In this document: positions 1 through 6,052 of the stretch, one piece after another
Position numbering within the stretch: position 1 is the stretch's first letter
How the letters are laid out: every line of letters starts with the position of its first letter
NCBI GenBank assembly: GCA_035500275.1
Contig: DATJXI010000223.1
Coordinates: 1 to 8,310, forward strand
Direction of reading: 5' to 3'
DNA length: 8,310 nt
Origin: Roseiarcus sp035500275
GTDB taxonomy: Bacteria; Pseudomonadota; Alphaproteobacteria; Rhizobiales; Beijerinckiaceae
The notes under the pieces: generated by a model
Database searches by the model: none
The model's input: the letters and a program-made list of their open reading frames with translations, nothing else
Told to the model about the DNA's origin: nothing
Position numbers and translations under genes: made by a program

Positions 1-1
1 G

Positions 2-1348
2 GCTGCGCCGCAGGCGCTGATGTATGTGAGCCCGGCGGCTTACGCGGCGGCGGCCGACACTTACCGCCAGCTCAATCTGTTTGGCGACGTTTTCGATAAA
101 ATCCGCAACGACTACGTCGAGAAGCCCGATGAGGCCAAGCTCATCGAGGCGGCCATCAACGGGATGCTCGCCTCGCTCGACCCGCATTCGAGCTACATGG
201 ACGCCAAGGCGTTCAAGGACATGCAGGTCCAGACCAAGGGCGAGTTCGGCGGTCTCGGGATCGAGGTGACGCAGGAGGACGGCCTCATTAAGGTTGTCAC
301 GCCGATCGACGACACGCCGGCCGCCAAGGCGGGCATCCTGTCGGGAGACATCATAACCGCGATCGACGACCAGCCGACGCAGGGCCTCACCCTCGATCAG
401 GCGGTCGAGAAGATGCGCGGGGCGATCAACTCGCCGGTCAAGCTCAAGGTTGTCCGCGGGTCGAAGAAGGAGGTCAAGGACTTCACCATCGTCCGCGACC
501 TCATTCACGTCCAGTCGGTGCGCTCGCGCGTCGAGGACGGCGACATCGCCTACATCCGCATCACCCAATTCACCGAGCAGACGGCGGAGGGCCTGAAAGA
601 AGCGATGGAGAAGCTCCACACGGAGATACCCAACGACAAGTTCAAGGGCTACATCCTCGACCTGCGCAACAATCCGGGGGGGCTGCTCGACCAGTCAATC
701 GACGTGGTCAACTCCTTCGTTGACAAGGGCGAGATCGTCTCGACCCGCGGCCGCACGCCGGACGAAACGCAGCGCTTCGACGCCAAGCCGGGCGGCGACC
801 TCTCGGGCGGCAAGCCGCTGGTGGTGCTCATCAACGGCGGTTCGGCCTCCGCGTCCGAAATCGTGTCCGGCGCGCTGCAGGACCACAAGCGGGCGACGCT
901 CATCGGCACTCGCTCGTTTGGCAAGGGGTCGGTGCAGACGATCATGCCGCTCGGGAGCCAAGGGGCGCTGCGCCTGACGACGGCGCGCTACTACACGCCC
1001 TCGGGCCGCTCTATTCAGGCCAAGGGAATCGAGCCCGACATCAAGGTGCTCGAGGATGTCCCCGACGACATCAAAGGCAAGGACGACATGAAGGGCGAGG
1101 CTTCGCTCAAGGGCCACCTGACCAACGGCCAGGAGGACACGACGGGGTCGCAGGCCTACGTGCCGCCGGACCAGAAGGACGACAAGCAGCTTGCGGCTGC
1201 GATCGACCTCTTGAACGGAGCGAAGCCGTCCGAGATCGAGGCCAAGATGGCGGCGGCGTCGCCGAAGAAGGACGCCAAGGACGCCAAGGGCGATGCGCCC
1301 GCAGCGGCGGCCTCCCCGTCCGACGCCGGCGCTTCCAAGCCGAACTGA
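2..1348 (+). CDS. ctpA: S41 family carboxyl-terminal processing protease, first of a tandem pair (5' end cut by window)
   Basis: Periplasmic serine protease of the CtpA/Prc family, which trims or degrades proteins from their C-termini. The frame is open to the left edge (AAPQAL precedes the first ATG at 20). That ATG has no ribosome binding site and lies inside what looks like the end of a signal peptide (YAAAADTYRQL), so the true start is upstream of the window. Numbering from that ATG, a helical N-terminal region (about 15-70, with LDPHSSYMD) is followed by a PDZ domain (about 75-148, GGLGIEV) and the S41 peptidase core (about 165-340). The catalytic set is visible as Ser277 (middle Ser of GGSASASE), Lys302 (SFGKGSVQ) and Gln306, with the Ser-Lys spacing of 25 and Lys-Gln spacing of 4 known for the family. 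The protein ends in a low-complexity Lys/Ala/Asp/Pro tail that its tandem partner lacks. In many relatives ctpA follows an envC-like murein hydrolase activator gene; that cannot be checked here. Confidence 0.95.
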   Translation, partial: AAPQALMYVSPAAYAAAADTYRQLNLFGDVFDKIRNDYVEKPDEAKLIEAAINGMLASLDPHSSYMDAKAFKDMQVQTKGEFGGLGIEVTQEDGLIKVVTPIDDTPAAKAGILSGDIITAIDDQPTQGLTLDQAVEKMRGAINSPVKLKVVRGSKKEVKDFTIVRDLIHVQSVRSRVEDGDIAYIRITQFTEQTAEGLKEAMEKLHTEIPNDKFKGYILDLRNNPGGLLDQSIDVVNSFVDKGEIVSTRGRTPDETQRFDAKPGGDLSGGKPLVVLINGGSASASEIVSGALQDHKRATLIGTRSFGKGSVQTIMPLGSQGALRLTTARYYTPSGRSIQAKGIEPDIKVLEDVPDDIKGKDDMKGEASLKGHLTNGQEDTTGSQAYVPPDQKDDKQLAAAIDLLNGAKPSEIEAKMAAASPKKDAKDAKGDAPAAAASPSDAGASKPN

Positions 1349-1384
1349 TCGTCACGCCCAACCGATGAGGCCGAGCGGCATTCG

Positions 1385-2701
1385 ATGAAAAAGGGTTTCT
1401 GCTACCTGGCGGTCGGAGTCGCGGCCGGCGTTGCTTTGATGGGCGTCTCCGAGGGCGTCCTCCACGCCGCCGCGGCGAGCGCGAACGACCGGCTCACGTT
1501 TTTCGCCGAGATCTTCAACAAAGTCCGCGACAACTACGCCGAGAAGCCGGACGACGACAAAATGGTCAAGGCGGCGATCGACGGCATGCTCGCATCGCTC
1601 GATCCGCACTCGACCTACTTCGATCCCAAGGCGTTGCAGGAATTCCAGACCAGCATGAAGGGCGAGGAATTCGGCGGTCTCGGGCTCGAAGTCATGATGG
1701 AGGAAGGGCTCGTCAAGGTGGTGAGCCCCATCGACGACACTCCGGCCGCGCGCGCCGGGCTTATGTCGGGCGACCTCGTCACCCGCATCGACGACACCCC
1801 GGTTAAGGGCCTCACTCTGAAAGAGGCCGTCGACAAGATGCGGGGGCCGGCCAAGTCGAGCGTCCGACTCACGGTCGAGCGCGGCGCCAACAAGGACGTG
1901 AAGGAATATACGATCGTTCGCGAGATCATTCACGTCCAGTCGGTGCGCTCGCGCGTCGAAGGCGGCGACATCGGCTACATCCGCGTCACTCAATTCAACC
2001 AGGAGGCGTACGACGGCGTCCGCAAGGCCCTTGAACACTTCCGAAGCGATCCGGGCTCAGCCAAGCTTAAGGGCTATATCCTCGATCTGCGCAACAACCC
2101 TGGCGGCCTTCTCAATCAGGCGGTCGAGATCACCAACGCTTTCGTCGACAGCGGCCAGATCGTATCGACGCGCGGCCGCAACGCCGACCAGGAGCAACGC
2201 TACAGCGCGCGTCCCGGGGTCAACCTCTCCCAAAGCAAGCCGTTGGTCGTGCTCATCAACGGCGGCTCCGCGTCGGCCTCCGAGATCGTGTCCGGCGCCC
2301 TGCAGGACCTGAAGCGCGCGACCCTCATCGGGACCCGCTCGTTCGGCAAGGGCTCGGTGCAGACCATCCTGCCGCTCGGCGAAAACGGCGCGCTCAAGCT
2401 CACGACCGCGCGCTACTACACGCCGTCCGGCCGCTCGATCCAGGCCCGCGGGATCGAGCCCGACCTGACCGTGCTTGAGAACATTCCCGACGACCTCAAG
2501 GGCAAGGTGTCGAGCCTCGGCGAGGCCTCGCTGTTCGGCCATCTCAAGAACGGCTCGGAAGAGGAGAAAGGGTCCGACGCCTATGTGCCGCCGGACAGGG
2601 ACAAAGACACTCAGCTGCAGGCGGCGATCCGCCTCCTGCACGGGACCAAGATCGACGCTCTGAGGAGCCAGTATCCGTCGGCGACGGTAACGGCGAAATG
2701 A
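1385..2701 (+). CDS. S41 family carboxyl-terminal processing protease, second of the tandem pair
   Basis: Complete 438-residue CtpA-type protease. Residues 1-33 form a clear Sec signal peptide (MKKGFCYLAV, then an Ala/Val/Gly core and an A-S-A site before ND). A helical N-terminal region with LDPHSTYFD, a PDZ domain (about 95-168, GGLGLEV) and the S41 core follow. Ser297, Lys322 and Gln326 form the catalytic set, so it should be active. It starts 36 bases after the stop of the first copy and in the same frame. The only nearby Shine-Dalgarno-like stretch is GAGG at 1367-1370, 14 bases upstream and therefore weak. The two are probably co-transcribed and share the terminator at 2731-2779. Compared with the first copy it lacks the Lys/Ala/Asp tail, has one extra Glu before FGGLG, and differs mainly in the N-terminal region and substrate-facing parts. 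I infer a duplication followed by divergence; different substrates are possible but not shown. Confidence 0.94.
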   Translation: MKKGFCYLAVGVAAGVALMGVSEGVLHAAAASANDRLTFFAEIFNKVRDNYAEKPDDDKMVKAAIDGMLASLDPHSTYFDPKALQEFQTSMKGEEFGGLGLEVMMEEGLVKVVSPIDDTPAARAGLMSGDLVTRIDDTPVKGLTLKEAVDKMRGPAKSSVRLTVERGANKDVKEYTIVREIIHVQSVRSRVEGGDIGYIRVTQFNQEAYDGVRKALEHFRSDPGSAKLKGYILDLRNNPGGLLNQAVEITNAFVDSGQIVSTRGRNADQEQRYSARPGVNLSQSKPLVVLINGGSASASEIVSGALQDLKRATLIGTRSFGKGSVQTILPLGENGALKLTTARYYTPSGRSIQARGIEPDLTVLENIPDDLKGKVSSLGEASLFGHLKNGSEEEKGSDAYVPPDRDKDTQLQAAIRLLHGTKIDALRSQYPSATVTAK

Positions 2702-2730
2702 GCGCTGGCTGATCGGGCGTTATCGACCGA

Positions 2731-2779
2731 AACGAGCGCGAGGCAATGCGCGAAGCGCTTGCTTCGCGCTCGTTTTTTT
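2731..2779 (+). terminator. Strong rho-independent terminator after the protease pair
   Basis: The arm AACGAGCGCGA (2731-2741) pairs perfectly with TCGCGCTCGTT (2764-2774). The stem continues inward through G·U, GCAA/TTGC, a single bulged T and GCGC/GCGC around a GAA loop, giving about 20 base pairs. Seven T residues follow at 2773-2779. It lies 30 bases after the second protease stop codon and separates that unit from the next gene. Confidence 0.93.
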
Positions 2780-2819
2780 GTACGTACGAGAGGGGAGGGA
2801 CTCGAGGGGGATCTCAGAG

Positions 2820-3335
2820 ATGATTGCGAAAACTCACGTCCGCCGGCTCGTCGGCTTGGCGCTCGCATTCGCGCCGGGGATTGCGGCTGCTGCGGAGCCG
2901 TCCGGCTGCGCCGCGTTCAAGTGGCCGCTCGAACACGAGCGCGCCGCATTGCTGGCGTCGCAAAAGGCGCCGGTCGCCAATGGCGGCGCGCTCTCCTATG
3001 ACGTCGCCAGCGTCCTGAAGCTCGCCCTGTTCGCGGATGCCGGTCTGCCGCAGCCGCCGGAGCGCGCGCCGAAATATACGCCGTCCTACGCCGGGCATTT
3101 CACTTTGGCGAAGCCGGCGAAACCGGGGATCTACAAGATCACCGTCGCCGCGCCGGCCTGGATCGACGTCCTCGACAATGGCGAGTTCTTGCGTCCGCGC
3201 GGGATTTCCGGCGTGACCGGCTGCGAGGGCGCGCGGAAGAGTGTGAAATTCGACTTGCCGGCCCGCGCGCTCGACGTGCAGGTGAGCGGCGTCAGGGACA
3301 GCGAGATTTCGCTCATCGTCTCCCCGGCGGAATAG
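2820..3335 (+). CDS. Small secreted protein of unknown function
   Basis: A 171-residue protein I cannot assign to a named family. I chose the ATG at 2820 because GAGGGGG (2804-2810) sits nine bases upstream and the protein then begins with a good Sec signal peptide: MIAKTHVRR, a hydrophobic stretch and an A-A-A-A site before EPSGC, with cleavage near residue 25. A longer reading from a TTG at 2778 would run out of the terminator T-run and is unlikely. The mature part is about 146 residues with exactly two cysteines (30 and 135), which could form a periplasmic disulfide. The second half alternates short hydrophobic strands and turns (GHFTLAKPAKPGIYKITVAAPAWIDV is one such region, about 92-117), suggesting a beta-rich fold. 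It follows the terminator, so it should have its own promoter, although no good one is visible in the 40-base gap. Confidence 0.78.
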   Translation: MIAKTHVRRLVGLALAFAPGIAAAAEPSGCAAFKWPLEHERAALLASQKAPVANGGALSYDVASVLKLALFADAGLPQPPERAPKYTPSYAGHFTLAKPAKPGIYKITVAAPAWIDVLDNGEFLRPRGISGVTGCEGARKSVKFDLPARALDVQVSGVRDSEISLIVSPAE

Positions 3336-3364
3336 CCGACGCCTGCGCGAGCCCCCCTCGGGGA

Positions 3365-3455
3365 ATTACGGTGAGGGAATTACGGAGATTACGGTGACGG
3401 GGTGGACGCGAATTACGCGAACTACGGCGCGAATTACGCGAATTACGGTGACACT
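3365..3455 (+). repeat. ATTACGG repeat cluster, left part of the repeat island
   Basis: ATTACGG occurs at 3365, 3379 and 3388, followed by an approximate 10-11-base tandem run (GCGAATTAC, GCGAACTACG, GCGCGAATTAC, GCGAATTACG) at about 3408-3447. This ends in AATTACGGTGACACT at 3441-3455, which matches the core element seen further right. The short frame that crosses it reads NYANYGANYANYGD and is best explained as translated repeat, not as a gene. Confidence 0.85.
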
Positions 3456-3521
3456 GACAATTTTCCCTATTATGTTTCTGCGATCAGCGCCATGCGGCGA
3501 CGGCTTTCCCCAGGCTGCAGG

Positions 3522-3554
3522 GAGCACGGAGGCTCAGAAACTGCAGAAACTGGG
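3522..3554 (+). repeat. 33-bp module, left copy
   Basis: This stretch matches 3848-3880 with only two mismatches. The last 24 bases (from GGCTCAGAAACTGC onward) are identical in both. Weaker similarity runs about 15 bases further upstream in each copy (CCAGGCTGCAGG versus CCAAGGCCGCGG). Each copy is followed within about 10-15 bases by a GGTGACAC or GTGTCACC element, so the module appears to travel with the element. Confidence 0.9.
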
Positions 3555-3562
3555 GGATTACG

Positions 3563-3686
3563 GATTACGGTGACACTTGTTACGGATTACGCGGGTGGGA
3601 TTACGGTGGTGGGATTACGGTGACACTTGCTTATTTTGGGATTACGATTACGGTGACACTTCGATTACGGTGACACTTGCTTATTT
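3563..3686 (+). repeat. Direct array of GATTACGGTGACACTT elements
   Basis: GATTACGGTGACACTT occurs four times in the same direction, at 3563, 3613, 3646 and 3663. The 3646 and 3663 copies are immediately tandem with a 17-base period. The copies at 3613 and 3663 are extended to 24 identical bases by GCTTATTT. Extra partial units (GATTACG) lie between the full copies. This resembles the REP-type repeats known from clusters associated with REP-associated tyrosine transposases, but no transposase gene is present in the window, so that assignment is inference. Confidence 0.92.
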
Positions 3687-3819
3687 GCTAAAAAATCCAT
3701 CGACGCAGGTTCTCAGCTGATGTGATATGGCAGAATGGGAACGACCCCCGGTCAAAGCGCCCGCGCCTCGGAGAAGGGGACCGCCGCCGGCGATTGCCGG
3801 AAAAAGGAAAAATATGCGC
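3687..3819. other. Unique core between direct and inverted repeats
   Basis: These 133 bases separate the direct array from the inverted copies. I see no protein-coding signal, structured RNA or known motif. It contains a short A-run (3690-3695) and a GC-rich patch (CCGCCGCCGGCGATTGCCGG, 3781-3800). It may be the leftover interior of a repeat-flanked element, or simply host sequence. Confidence 0.4.
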
Positions 3820-3946
3820 GTGTCACTGTAATCTCCAAGGCCGCGGTGAGCAGAGAGGCTCAGAAACTGCAGAAACTGGGAAATACTGCATGTGTCACCG
3901 TTATGCCACCGTTATGCCCCATTATGCCATGTGTCACCGTTATGCC
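3820..3946 (-). repeat. Inverted, diverged copies of the element
   Basis: GTGTCACTGTAATC (3820-3833) is the reverse complement of the left-hand element with one mismatch. TGTGTCACCGTTATGCC then occurs twice, at 3891-3907 and 3930-3946. Its reverse complement, GGCATAACGGTGACACA, shares the ACGGTGACAC core with the left array but has a different flank. Between them, CCGTTATGCC and ATTATGCC fragments repeat. The opposite orientation relative to 3563-3686 makes the whole island an inverted-repeat arrangement. Confidence 0.88.
3848..3880 (+). repeat. 33-bp module, right copy
   Basis: Direct repeat of 3522-3554 with two mismatches. Unlike the short element around it, this module keeps the same orientation on both sides of the core, so the island is not one simple inverted duplication. 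The two copies are read in different possible frames and neither sits in a convincing gene. Confidence 0.9.
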
Positions 3947-3993
3947 CAACTTCGTGTTGGTCGTGATACATGCTCAAACCACAGTGACCTGAG

Positions 3994-4006
3994 CTGGTCA
4001 GACCAG
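3994..4006. promoter_or_regulatory. GntR/FadR-type operator palindrome upstream of the lut genes
   Basis: CTGGTCAGACCAG is a perfect 6-1-6 palindrome centred 46 bases before the lutA start. It matches the TGGTnnGACCA-like half-site pattern known for the FadR subfamily of GntR regulators, a group that includes lactate regulators of the LldR type. I infer a lactate-responsive repressor acts here. No regulator gene is in the window, and I see no clear -35/-10 pair just upstream. Confidence 0.6.
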
Positions 4007-4030
4007 AATTAGCCGCTCCCGGCCACGGGG

Positions 4031-4036
4031 AGAGGG
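4031..4036 (+). promoter_or_regulatory. Ribosome binding site deciding a GTG start for lutA
   Basis: AGAGGG lies nine bases before GTG at 4046. The protein read from this GTG reaches the conserved RVALFVTCLVD start of LutA after nine residues, with no better ATG nearby, so the GTG is the likely original start. Confidence 0.6.
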
Positions 4037-4045
4037 AAGAAACGA

Positions 4046-4450
4046 GTGTCTGCGCCCCATCCTTCCGCGCCGCGCGTAGCTCTGTTCGTCACCTGTCTGG
4101 TTGATGCGATGCGGCCCCGCGTGGGCTTCGCCGCGGTAGCCCTGCTGGAGGACGCCGGCTGCGTGGTGGACATCCCCCGCGATCAGACCTGCTGCGGCCA
4201 GCCGGCGCTCAATTTCGGCGATCATGGCGGCGCGGCCGCGGTGGCTGAGCGTACGATCTCGCCGCTCGAAGGGTACGACGCCGTCGTCGTTCCGTCGGGG
4301 TCCTGCGCCGGAACGATCGGCACGCATTATCCCGAATTGTTTCCCACCGGCTCCGAGCGGCGCCGCCGCGCCAACGCTCTGGCGGCAAAGACCTTCGAGC
4401 TCTTTGCCTATCTCGCCGAAGGGCGCCGCTGGCGACCGGAGCGCGTCGCG
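4046..4450 (+). pseudogene. lutA: LutA, (Fe-S)-binding subunit of lactate utilization, truncated by deletion
   Basis: LutA is the cysteine-rich subunit of the LutABC complex, which oxidizes L-lactate to pyruvate in the cytoplasm. Residues 1 to about 134 follow the family closely: RVALFVTCLVDAMRP, QTCCGQPALNFGD (first CCG motif, Cys49-Cys50) and PSGSCAGTI. After about LFAYLAEGRRWRPERV the family match stops. A full LutA has roughly 240-250 residues with a second CCG domain (YHDSC and CCGFGG motifs), which is absent. The frame itself stays open to 5389, but from about 4450 it reads out-of-frame lutB sequence (Arg-rich, low complexity), so a 447-residue product would be mostly nonsense. I infer a deletion that removed the 3' part of lutA together with the 5' part of lutB. 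A purposeful fusion is unlikely because the frames do not match. Confidence 0.85.
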
Positions 4451-5389
4451 CTTGATGCACAAGACGCGCGAGCAGGTCGGCGAGCTGTTCCGCCGTCTGC
4501 ATGCCGATCCGGGCGCGCTCGACAGCGTCGAGGCCATGGTCGGGAGCGCCCGGCGACAATTGCGCCAGAAATTCATGTGCGCGGACGTCGGGATCTCGGG
4601 GGCGAATTTCTTGATCGCCGACACGGGCGCGGTCTGCACGGTCACAAACGAAGGCAACGCGGAACTGACCACGACGCCGCCGCGCGTTCACATCGTGACC
4701 GCGGGGATCGAGAAGCTCGTCCCGTCGCTCGCGCATGCGATGACCTTGCTGCGCCTGCTCGGTCGCTCGGCCACCGGCGCGGAGCTGACGCAATACACGA
4801 CCTTCCATTGCGGCCCGCGCCGGCCCGGCGACGCCGATGGCTCGAAGGCTTTCCACATCGTGCTGGTCGACAACGGCCGCACCCGCACGCTCGCCGACGG
4901 GCTCGCCGAGATGCTCTGCCTGCGCTGCGGGGCCTGTCTCAACTGTTGCGTCGTCTATCGCCAGATCGGCGGCGACGCCTACGGCGGCGCCTATCCGGGA
5001 CCGATGGGCGCCGTCCTCACGCCGGTGCTCGAAGGACTCGCGGAGTCACAGGACCTGCCGCGCGCCTGCACGCTGAACGGGCAGCGCCAGGAGGTCTGCC
5101 CGGTGAAGATCCCGCTGCCGACGCTTCTGCGCGGATGGCGCGACCGGGCGTGGCGCGAGGGGCTCGAACCGGCGGTCTCGCGCGCCGGCCTCGGGGCGTG
5201 GCGCTTCTTTGCGCTGCGTCCCCGGCTCTACCGGCTCGCGACGCGCCTGGCGCTGCCGATGATGCGCCTCTTCGCCCGGCAGGGCTGGATCGCGTCGATG
5301 CCGCTTGCCGGCGGCTGGACGCATACCGGGATTTCCCGGCACCGGCGCGCCGAAGCTTCATGGATCAGATCAAAAGGACTCGGCGATGA
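4451..5389 (+). pseudogene. lutB: LutB, iron-sulfur subunit of lactate utilization, 5'-deleted and frameshifted
   Basis: LutB is the LUD-domain, ferredoxin-like subunit of the lactate oxidation complex. The match begins at MHKTREQVGELFRRLH (from 4455), normally near residue 195 of about 470, so the N-terminal part is missing. It then runs well through ADVGISGANFLIADTG, TNEGN, RVHIV and the first [4Fe-4S] motif (CLRCGACLNCC, about 4917-4949). The second cluster motif reads TLNGQRQEVCPVKIPLP, where the family has TLCGRCQEVCP: two ligand cysteines are replaced (Asn at 5076-5078, Arg at 5085-5087). At about 5321 the reading must shift to another frame: GGWT is followed in the new frame by AYRDFPAPARRSFMDQ and ends at TGA 5387-5389, as though one G had been lost. 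That native stop overlaps the lutC start (ATGA). The three defects together make this copy non-functional; the single-base one could be a sequencing error. Confidence 0.87.
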
Positions 5390-6036
5390 ACGCCCGCGAC
5401 GCCATCCTCGCCGCCGTCGGCGGCCCTCCCCGCCCCGCCGCCGACGTCGCGCGCGAAGCCGCCGCCTTGCTCGATCGGGTCCCTGCCCTGCGTCCAGACC
5501 GCGTGACCGGCGACCCGGCGGAGGCGTTTCTTTCTCGCGTCGCCGGCCCGGCGATCGGCGCGACCGCCACCCGCGTCGCCTCGCTCGCCGAAGCGCCCGC
5601 CGCGGTTCGAGCCTATCTCGACGCCCGCAACCTGCCGGCCAGCGTCGCGCTTCAGCCGCATTCAAAGCTCGTGGCGCTCGACTGGTCCGGCGTCGAAACG
5701 CGCGATGCGATCGCGGTCTACGAAACAGCTTCGGTCCTGTTCGCCCCTTACGCGGTCGCCGAGACCGGGTCGCTCGGGTTTCGCTCCGGCCCGGACATGC
5801 CGGTGCTGTTCGCCTTCCTGCCGCTCCACTGTCTGGTCGTCGTCGAGGCGGCGAGCGTCGTGGCGTGGCTGGAAGATTGCGCCGCAATCGAGGCCACGCG
5901 CCCGGCGCCGCGCAATCTCAACCTGATCACCGGCGCGTGGGGAACCACCGACATTGAAGGCGCGCTGGTGCGCGGCGCGCATGGCCCCGCCAGCCTGCAC
6001 GTCATTTTCGTCGGCCCCTCCAACCCCCAACCCTAG
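5386..6036 (+). CDS. lutC: LutC, LUD-domain lactate utilization protein
   Basis: LutC is the third component of the LutABC L-lactate oxidation system. The start is ATG 5386, with AAGGA at 5374-5378 seven bases upstream and the start overlapping the native lutB stop as ATGA; an in-frame ATG further upstream would run into lutB and is rejected. The 216-residue product has the usual length for LutC and its LUD-domain (DUF162) landmarks: AETGS (125-129), an FLPLH-VVVE stretch (144-154), NLITGAWGTTDIE (179-191) and GAHGP (197-201). The frame shows no damage. The position between lutB and the permease gene is the classical operon order. With lutA and lutB broken, LutC has no partners encoded here; it could work with a second lutAB elsewhere, or be on its way to loss. 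Confidence 0.93.
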   Translation: MNARDAILAAVGGPPRPAADVAREAAALLDRVPALRPDRVTGDPAEAFLSRVAGPAIGATATRVASLAEAPAAVRAYLDARNLPASVALQPHSKLVALDWSGVETRDAIAVYETASVLFAPYAVAETGSLGFRSGPDMPVLFAFLPLHCLVVVEAASVVAWLEDCAAIEATRPAPRNLNLITGAWGTTDIEGALVRGAHGPASLHVIFVGPSNPQP

Positions 6037-6052
6037 ACCTAGAGACCCAGCG

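Noticed and set aside
2780..2787. GTACGTAC palindrome just after the terminator
   Set aside because: Eight bases, single copy, no partner motif; compatible with chance.
3351..3363. Terminator after the secreted-protein gene (CCCC-CTC-GGGG)
   Set aside because: The stem is only four base pairs with no T-run; too weak to call.
3402..3623. Short open frame reading NYANYGANYANYGD and later ITVTLVTDYAGG
   Set aside because: It is built almost entirely from the repeat units, has no ribosome binding site and crosses both repeat types; best explained as translated repeat.
3365..3947. CRISPR array
   Set aside because: Repeats are short, unevenly spaced (17, 33 and 50 bases), partly tandem and partly inverted, with no uniform spacers and no cas genes.
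3722..4012. Two overlapping open frames of 85-96 residues in the right half of the repeat island
   Set aside because: They run through the inverted repeats (CHRYAT/CVTVMP stretches) and the 33-bp module, have no family-like content and overlap each other in different frames.
4046..5389. A natural LutA-LutB fusion protein
   Set aside because: The LutB domain is not in the LutA frame; only the last two dozen residues are, so the open frame does not encode both proteins.
4224..5957. A single 577-residue protein in the lutB frame
   Set aside because: Only about 4451-5321 is LutB; upstream it is out-of-frame lutA and downstream it becomes Arg/Pro-rich nonsense antiphase to lutC.
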